Shown one piece after another: positions 1 to 4,586 of a DNA stretch of 10,911 nt. Source of the stretch: an uncultured Gammaproteobacteria bacterium (lineage in GTDB: Bacteria > Pseudomonadota > Gammaproteobacteria > Acidiferrobacterales > CAJVXG01); contig CAJVXG010000042.1 of the NCBI GenBank assembly GCA_913009215.1, positions 1-10,911 of the forward strand. The letters run 5' to 3'. Every line of letters begins with the position of its first letter. The first letter of the stretch is position 1. The notes beneath the pieces were generated by a model. It was not told the origin of the DNA. It saw only the letters and a list, made by a program, of their open reading frames with translations, and made no database searches. A program made the position numbers and the translations under genes.

Positions 1-1
1 G

Positions 2-124
2 GTGATCGCTGTCATTCCCGGGAGCAGCTTAGGTTTTTTTAATAATGCAAACAGGATATATCTCCTGGCCGTGATTCTGTTTGTTCAGGCTATAATTACC
101 TATGTTTTTCAAGTAGATACATAG
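2..124 (+). CDS. possible 3' end of a convergent membrane-protein gene (partial)
   Basis: One plus-strand frame is open from the left edge (frame starting at base 2) to a TAG at 122-124, giving 40 codons. The translation is strongly hydrophobic at its end: residues from RIYLLAVILFVQAIITYVF look like one transmembrane helix, followed by a short polar tail QVDT. This is the kind of C-terminus an integral membrane protein would have, so a gene entering from the left and converging on the pilus operon is plausible. The other two plus frames close within the first 42 bases. Only 40 codons are visible and the stretch is AT-rich, so chance cannot be ruled out. I do not recognise a family. Confidence 0.35.
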   Translation: MIAVIPGSSLGFFNNANRIYLLAVILFVQAIITYVFQVDT

Positions 125-260
125 TGTGAATTAAAGCATAGCATAAGATTTTCATAGTAACTACTTGTTGTCAATAGAATTTATCCAGTCTTTACAAATA
201 CTTAGTCTTGTTTTCGACGTTTATCCATGGATTTTAATTCTCCACGCTCCGGGTTTTACC
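125..260. other. intergenic region downstream of the pilus operon
   Basis: This AT-rich stretch lies between the putative plus-strand gene end and the mshP-like stop codon. I see no convincing coding frame. I also see no GC-rich hairpin followed by a T-run that would terminate the pilus operon. On the minus strand there is a perfect TTGACA (169-174), but no good -10 box lies 16-18 bases downstream, so I do not call a promoter. No mshQ-like gene begins here, although mshQ normally follows mshP in Vibrio and Shewanella. Confidence 0.5.
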
Positions 261-2675
261 TTATTGGTATTGCTCTCGCCAAGCGGCCTGAGGGTATTGG
301 CGGTGACCGATCAGATCGATGGCATTCAGGTCTTGATTATTGGCGGCACCCGCCACGGCTTGCGAGGTCCAGGCACTGCCGTCCCAGTGAACGAAGGTGA
401 AGTTATTGTTGCGCTCTCTACCCACCGCCCAACAATCGTTGGCATGGGTACAGGAAACGCCATCGAGATTTTCCCGGTTGCCGGAATTTACGGTGACCTT
501 GGACCAGGCGGCGCCATTCCAGCGGGCAAACACAAAATTATTACCGTCACGGTCCCCCGTGGCCCAGCAGTCATTGCTGGTGACGCAGTAGACGGCATTG
601 AGATCCCGACTATTGCCCGGCGGGTTAAATGATTGTTCTGTCCAGGCGGGACCACCGGTCCAGCGCAGGATAACCATCAGATTGTTGCGATCCTGGCCCA
701 CGGCCCAACAATTATTGGTGTCGACGCAATAAACACTATTGAGGCGTTCGCGATTGCCGCTGTTCACGGGGCAATAGGCCCAGCTATTGGTGCCGGTGCT
801 ACCACCGTTACAACTGTTGTTCCAACGCAATAATACAAAATTATTGTTATCCCGATTCCCCACGGCCCAACCGTCATCGGCAACGCCATCGTTATTGCTG
901 TCCAGCATATGGATCCCGCGCAGATTTTCATCCACCGTGCCCTGGGTGGGGATGCCCGGGCTGCATTGCCACGCGCTGCCGTTCCAGCGCAGGATGGTCA
1001 GTCGGTTACCGGGGCAACCGCGGCGGTCACCAACGACCCAGGCCTCATTGGCCGAGACCGCGTGCACCCCCTCCAGGTCCCGGTTAATCGTCGGACTGGG
1101 CGGTACCGATGTCCAGGCAGAGCCATTCCAGCGAACGATGGTGGCATTGCCACTGGTTCGGTCACCCACCGCCCAGCCGTCGGCATAATTCAGCATCGAC
1201 ACCGCATTCAGTTCATCAAGCCCGGTGGGTAACAGTGCGGTGGCATTACTCCAGGCGGTCGTGTCCCAGCGTTGCAGCGAGGGTAATGGGCCCAGTATGC
1301 TCCAGCTGATACCGTCCCAGTGGATAAAGGCGTCATTGTCACCGACCGCCCAACAGTCATTGGCCGTGACACAATGTACCCCATTTAAGTTTTCGCGATT
1401 GGCGGCATCGGTCACGGTCACCTTGGACCAGGCAACGCCGTTCCAGCGGGCAAACACAAAATTATTGCCGTCATCGTCCCCCACGGCCCAGCAGTCGTTG
1501 GCATTGGCACAGAAGACATCGTTGAGGTCCCGGCTGTTGCCGGGGGGGTTAAACGACCAGTCGGACCAGGTAGCACCGTTCCAGCGGACAATAATCATTT
1601 TGTTGTTGCGGTCATTGCCGACCGCCCAGCAGTTGTTGCTGGCGGTACAATGGACACCGTTGAGGTTATCGCGGTCGTTGTCGTTCAGGGTCACCTTGGA
1701 CCAGGCGGTGCCGTTCCAGCGGGCAAACACGAAGTTATTGCCGTCCCGGTCGCCCACGGCCCAGCAGTCGTTGGCGTTGACACAGAAGACATCGTTGAGG
1801 TCACGGCTGTTGCCGGGGGGGTTGAACGACCAGTCGGTCCAGCTGCTGCCATCCCAGCGGGCAATGACAAACTCGCCTCCGTCATCGTCACCCACGGCCC
1901 AGCAGTTGTTGCTGGCGGTACAATGGACGGCATTGAAGTCGCCATTGACGCCGCCGGCGCTAATATCGCCGACGGTCCAGGCCTCTTGTAATTGTATGGC
2001 CTGTCGCAGTGTGCGCTTGCCATTGGCGCTGGCGAGGCTGGCGACACCGCCTTCGGACTGTAGTGCGCACTGGTATTGGCCGACACGGGTGCCACTGGTG
2101 TGAGTGGTGGCCGTGCTGCCGTCGCGTCCGCGTTGCACACCCAACAAACACGGCGCGGTTCCGCCACCACCACAATCGGCATCGACTGTAGACGTATAGC
2201 CGTAATCGATGACCTCGCGGTCAATCATGATGCGGCCCCCGGTCTGGTTTTTACTACTGTTGGCGTAGTCATTGAGACTGGAAACACGAATAATGGTATC
2301 GGTGCTGTTGATTGCTGCGCTCAGCGTGGCTACGTTGGGTATGGTGGTGTTTCCGCCGTTATAAAATGCGCTAGCCCCGTTATTTTCAGTGACGGTAAAT
2401 TCCCCTTCAGCAAAAGCAACGCTGGTGAGGTTGGCATTGCCGGTGATGCTGGTGCAGGGCACCCGATCGGTCAGCACTGGCGAGACCAGGGTCCGAGATC
2501 CACGCTCGAAACCGGACTCGGCGATAAACAGCGCCTGTGCCGATTGCACATGACTGACGCTGCCCTGGGTGCCGGCGACCACCATGAAGACCAGCGCCGA
2601 GGCGATGATGGCTGCGGCGATGATCAGAAATACCGCAACGATCAGGAGCATGCCGCGTTGTTTATGCCGGTTCAT
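261..2675 (-). CDS. mshP: MshP-like minor pilin with a large C-terminal WAVG-repeat (propeller-like) domain
   Basis: The N-terminus is a class III prepilin signal: leader MNRHKQRG, cleavage after Gly8, then a hydrophobic helix at about residues 9-33. There is no Glu at mature position 5, as in MshP/PilX/GspK-type minor pilins. Residues 50-60 (FIAESGFERGS) fit the family. Residues 115-202 resemble a small domain with an IDxExIxY core, GVQRGRDG and a final Cys. From about residue 246 to 772 come about 11 repeats of roughly 46 aa. Each has a W-A-V-G-D/N core (W at 259, 305, 350, 396, 442, 501, 546, 603, 657, 704, 749) and a RW-N/D-G-xx-W motif. Eight repeats carry a C-x6-C pair just before or at the WAVG core. 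MshP proteins are usually only about 150-200 aa, so the repeats are an addition. The start overlaps the mshO stop (TAATG), with AGGA about 10 nt upstream, indicating translational coupling. It is last in the operon. Role inferred: tip-located minor pilin and adhesin. The mshP assignment rests on N-terminus and gene order; the repeat function is inference. Confidence 0.75.
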   Translation of the reverse strand: MNRHKQRGMLLIVAVFLIIAAAIIASALVFMVVAGTQGSVSHVQSAQALFIAESGFERGSRTLVSPVLTDRVPCTSITGNANLTSVAFAEGEFTVTENNGASAFYNGGNTTIPNVATLSAAINSTDTIIRVSSLNDYANSSKNQTGGRIMIDREVIDYGYTSTVDADCGGGGTAPCLLGVQRGRDGSTATTHTSGTRVGQYQCALQSEGGVASLASANGKRTLRQAIQLQEAWTVGDISAGGVNGDFNAVHCTASNNCWAVGDDDGGEFVIARWDGSSWTDWSFNPPGNSRDLNDVFCVNANDCWAVGDRDGNNFVFARWNGTAWSKVTLNDNDRDNLNGVHCTASNNCWAVGNDRNNKMIIVRWNGATWSDWSFNPPGNSRDLNDVFCANANDCWAVGDDDGNNFVFARWNGVAWSKVTVTDAANRENLNGVHCVTANDCWAVGDNDAFIHWDGISWSILGPLPSLQRWDTTAWSNATALLPTGLDELNAVSMLNYADGWAVGDRTSGNATIVRWNGSAWTSVPPSPTINRDLEGVHAVSANEAWVVGDRRGCPGNRLTILRWNGSAWQCSPGIPTQGTVDENLRGIHMLDSNNDGVADDGWAVGNRDNNNFVLLRWNNSCNGGSTGTNSWAYCPVNSGNRERLNSVYCVDTNNCWAVGQDRNNLMVILRWTGGPAWTEQSFNPPGNSRDLNAVYCVTSNDCWATGDRDGNNFVFARWNGAAWSKVTVNSGNRENLDGVSCTHANDCWAVGRERNNNFTFVHWDGSAWTSQAVAGAANNQDLNAIDLIGHRQYPQAAWREQYQ
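360..1940 (-). repeat. tandem WAVG-repeat coding array
   Basis: This is the part of the mshP-like gene that encodes the roughly 46-aa repeats (about residues 246-772). The array shows higher-order structure: a two-repeat unit of 91 codons (273 bp) occurs twice in tandem, at 1563-1835 and 1290-1562, and a third, more diverged copy lies at 363-635. The first two are nearly identical over long stretches at base level; for example, the block starting with acagaagac at 1509 recurs at 1782, exactly 273 bp away. The matching block of the third copy is at 585, 924 bp from the first, so the copies are in frame. This indicates recent duplication within the gene and potential for copy-number change by recombination. 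Confidence 0.85.
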
Positions 2676-3235
2676 TATTCGAAGTTCCTGACCTTGACGG
2701 CCGTGCTGAAGTTGTTCGAGAAATTACCCCGGGTCACGGTTATGCCAACGGTGATGTAATAGACCAGCGCTCGTGTGCCGGTGCTGGCGCCGCCCTGATC
2801 GTGGTAAGTCACGGTCAGGGCGGAAATATAATCGGCCAGCGGTTGTGGCGTGCCGGTGTTCTCCTGGCGCATGAAACGATTGCTGCCGGCATCGCGGTAA
2901 AACCGGATCAGTGTACCGCTGGTGTTGCGGAAACTGATCTCGTTGGCGGTACCGATATCCAGATCGGCATTGCTGCTCTTGCCACGGATGGCGCGCAATT
3001 CCCGGCTGGCCCGTTCCAGCGCCACCCGGGCCTGGCCTTCAATATCGCTAACATCGCGGGTGGTGGAAAAGTGCTCAAAGCTGCGACCGACCAGCATGGC
3101 GCCGGTGGCGAAAATGATACCGATGATCACAGTGACAACAATCATTTCCATTATCGTAAAACCCCGTTGCTTTACCTCCGGGCATGGCCGCTGCGTGAGG
3201 CGCTGAGGGGTATCGATTTGGATAAACGGCGTCAT
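2675..3235 (-). CDS. mshO: MSHA minor pilin, MshO-like
   Basis: This is a 186-aa type IV pilin-like protein. The prepilin motif is KQRG|FTIMEMIV, with cleavage after Gly25 and Glu at mature position 5, followed by a hydrophobic helix to about residue 51. The leader of 25 residues is long compared with the usual 5-8. No ATG, GTG or TTG lies between the first ATG and the cleavage site, and that ATG has a good Shine-Dalgarno (GAGGT, 7-nt gap), so this start is kept. The remainder has an amphipathic alpha-helix (DIEGQARVALERASRELRAI) and a beta-rich C-terminal half, typical of MshO/PilW/GspJ-type minor pilins. It starts 10 nt after the mshD stop and its stop overlaps the mshP-like start by one base. 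It probably joins MshC, D and P in an initiation or tip complex at the inner membrane. The family is clear; the MshO name rests on gene order. Confidence 0.8.
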   Translation of the reverse strand: MTPFIQIDTPQRLTQRPCPEVKQRGFTIMEMIVVTVIIGIIFATGAMLVGRSFEHFSTTRDVSDIEGQARVALERASRELRAIRGKSSNADLDIGTANEISFRNTSGTLIRFYRDAGSNRFMRQENTGTPQPLADYISALTVTYHDQGGASTGTRALVYYITVGITVTRGNFSNNFSTAVKVRNFE

Positions 3236-3242
3236 GGCATCG

Positions 3243-3247
3243 ACCTC
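3243..3247 (-). promoter_or_regulatory. ribosome binding site of mshO
   Basis: GAGGT on the minus strand lies 7 nt upstream of the mshO ATG and overlaps the TGA stop of mshD (3246-3248). It supports the ATG at 3235 over the out-of-frame ATG at 3240, and suggests that mshO translation is coupled to mshD. Confidence 0.6.
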
Positions 3248-3731
3248 AGTAATTCACTACCCAGGACTGCAGTTCGGCAAGTTGATTACCGCTGGGACCC
3301 GTTACCGTTACCGTTATACATTTGTAATTGCTATCGCCGCCATTACAGCTTGCGCTATCCAGTGCCACGGTCGTGGTAAACCCGGTGGGTGGGGTACAGG
3401 CCGGATGGGTGGAGGCGGACATCACCGGGCACGACCCCGCCGCCGGAGCGGCCGAGCAGGGATCGTAACGCCGGTTGTTGACCGCTACATCAGTGAAGCA
3501 GGCAAAACCGACGACACGCTTTCGTGCCAGAATCAATTCCATGCGTGACTGCGCCAGTTGTTTTGCCATGGTGATATTTTTCGCCTCCGGTGCCCCACGG
3601 ACACCAATGCCAAAAATCGTTACCAGGGCCGTGGCAATAATGCCGACAATGACGATAAAGGCGATTAGCTCAATCATGGTCATGCCAGATTGATTTACTG
3701 GGGAGACCGGTAAATAGCGCGCACCCCTCAT
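3246..3731 (-). CDS. mshD: MSHA minor pilin, MshD-like
   Basis: This is a 161-aa minor pilin. The prepilin peptidase site is NQSG|MTMIELIAFIVIVGI, with cleavage after Gly16, Glu at mature position 5, and Met instead of Phe at position 1. The hydrophobic helix runs to about residue 44. The leader is 16 residues. No other start codon lies between the ATG and the site, and GAAGGG lies upstream as a Shine-Dalgarno with long spacing. After the helix there is an SRMELILARKR segment, typical of MshD/PilV/GspI-type pilins. The C-terminal domain has six cysteines (FAC, DPC, GSC, PAC, ASC, YKC), so up to three disulfides are possible in the periplasm. It follows mshC across a 238-nt gap containing a palindromic element and precedes mshO by 10 nt. 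The family is clear; the MshD name is by position and resemblance. Confidence 0.8.
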   Translation of the reverse strand: MRGARYLPVSPVNQSGMTMIELIAFIVIVGIIATALVTIFGIGVRGAPEAKNITMAKQLAQSRMELILARKRVVGFACFTDVAVNNRRYDPCSAAPAAGSCPVMSASTHPACTPPTGFTTTVALDSASCNGGDSNYKCITVTVTGPSGNQLAELQSWVVNY

Positions 3732-3741
3732 ATCTTTGGGT

Positions 3742-3905
3742 CCCTTCTCCCTCCGGGACCTCGGTACCCCCTTGTGGGGTGGAAGGACAGGATGAGGGAG
3801 ATATTACTGCGCTTTTCTCCCCTCACCCCAACCCTCTCGACTCTGGTTCCGGACTTCGTCCTACCTCCTCCATCCCTGGAGTCGTCCCTGAGGGAGAGGG
3901 AGAAA
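3742..3905. repeat. palindromic intergenic repeat element (REP/MITE-like)
   Basis: The 238-nt gap between mshC and mshD holds two imperfect inverted repeats. The outer pair CTCCCTC (3747-3753) and GAGGGAG (3794-3800) encloses ACCCC/GGGGT (3766-3770/3776-3780). The second pair TTTCTCC (3814-3820) and GGAGAAA (3899-3905) encloses GACTC/GAGTC (3839-3843/3879-3883). The text CCCTCACCCCAACCCTCTC next to GAGGGAGAGGG is typical of intergenic palindromic repeats scattered in many proteobacterial genomes. An 81-codon frame across it on the minus strand has a low-complexity, Arg/Gly-rich translation and looks spurious. The element could form RNA hairpins between mshC and mshD and modulate downstream expression. 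It encodes no transposase, so it would be non-autonomous. Confidence 0.6.
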
Positions 3906-3969
3906 CGATGCGCACTATTTGCTGGCCGGATCAGTAAGCTAGATCCTTTTGTGTATGGTGTCTCCGGAT

Positions 3970-4440
3970 TCATTGCGTTACCGACCTCCCTGTCTCCGGG
4001 CTGACGGCGATTACCTTGGTACCCCCGGAGTAGGCGATGGTGACCGTGGCATCGGCCGCCAATGCCATAGTGGCATCGGTAAAGGGAACCCCCTTGCTAC
4101 TGAAGACAAGATAGTTGTTGGGTAAATTCGCCCAGCTTAGACTACCGTTTCCCAGGGGGACGGTGCCGGTGGAACCCGTGGCCGGATGCGGGATCGGGGT
4201 GGTGCAGGTACTGCCCCGGCCTAACCGGTATCCCGAGGCCGTGAAACTGATGCAGTACCGTTCCCCCCGGGTCATGGCCAGGGATTGGACATAACGGATA
4301 TCCGCCAGCAGTTGTTCGGACAGGCCAACGGAGTTAACCGATTGCACCGGATTACGGGGGATAAACACAAACGCCAGGATCGACATCAGTACCAGCGTGA
4401 CGATCACTTCAATTAATGTGAAACCCCGAGATTTGCTCAT
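3970..4440 (-). CDS. mshC: MSHA minor pilin, MshC-like
   Basis: This is a 156-aa minor pilin with a short leader MSKSRG, cleaved before FTLIEVIVTLVLMSILAFVF. It has Phe at mature position 1 and Glu at position 5, and the helix ends at about residue 28. The following segment (SEQLLADIRYVQSLAMTRGERYCISF) is typical of GspH/FimT/MshC-type pseudopilins. There are two cysteines (Cys63 in RYC and Cys79 in STC) that could form a disulfide. No strong Shine-Dalgarno precedes the ATG (upstream reads AATGGTGCAAG), but the short, canonical leader supports this start. It lies 146 nt after the ligase-like gene; this gap contains hairpins, and TATACT sits upstream at the spacing of a -10 box without a good -35. 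It probably takes part in pilus initiation. The family is certain; MshC is assigned by order. Confidence 0.8.
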   Translation of the reverse strand: MSKSRGFTLIEVIVTLVLMSILAFVFIPRNPVQSVNSVGLSEQLLADIRYVQSLAMTRGERYCISFTASGYRLGRGSTCTTPIPHPATGSTGTVPLGNGSLSWANLPNNYLVFSSKGVPFTDATMALAADATVTIAYSGGTKVIAVSPETGRSVTQ

Positions 4441-4531
4441 CTTGCACCATTAATAGTTTCTTTCTTCGCTATTAGTATATGCAAGAAAAAGGCCATTTCA
4501 GCACAATTTTCTTTATTTTTCACATGTTTAA

Positions 4532-4582
4532 CAGGGTTTAAGCAGCCCTGACAGCATGCCGTGCCTGGCCACAATACCAGGC
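4532..4582 (-). other. two small hairpins after the ligase-like gene
   Basis: Just after the ligase stop codon (4587-4589) there is GCCTGG/CCAGGC (4563-4568 and 4577-4582, 8-nt loop), followed by CAGGG/CCCTG (4532-4536 and 4546-4550, 9-nt loop). Neither is followed by a T-run on the minus strand, so they are not classical intrinsic terminators. They might mark transcript 3' ends or protect the message. Confidence 0.3.
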
Positions 4583-4586
4583 GTTG

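Noticed and set aside
8..40. Terminator-like sequence at the left edge (GCTG, CAGC and a T7 run, plus strand)
   Set aside because: The stem is only about four base pairs, with a long loop, and the T-run starts several bases after it. It also lies within the open plus-strand frame.
91..96. TATAAT on the plus strand as a promoter
   Set aside because: No -35 match lies at 16-18 nt and no plus-strand gene begins downstream.
261..330. Possible frameshift at the end of the mshP-like gene, where the last repeat breaks off after DLNAIDLIG
   Set aside because: Neither alternative frame continues with a CWAVG core. One closes at once and the other gives an unrelated tail, so the annotated end HRQYPQAAWREQYQ is as good as any.
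1225..2103. Long plus-strand open frame (292 codons) antisense to the mshP-like gene
   Set aside because: Its stop-free length follows from the repeated, GC-rich codons of the minus-strand gene. The translation is a low-complexity repetition of the same blocks and has no recognisable domain or prepilin signal, whereas the minus-strand frame has both.
3728..3973. 81-codon minus-strand frame between mshC and mshD
   Set aside because: It is a translation of the palindromic repeat element, rich in Arg, Gly and Ser with no fold-like pattern, and it overlaps the mshC stop codon.
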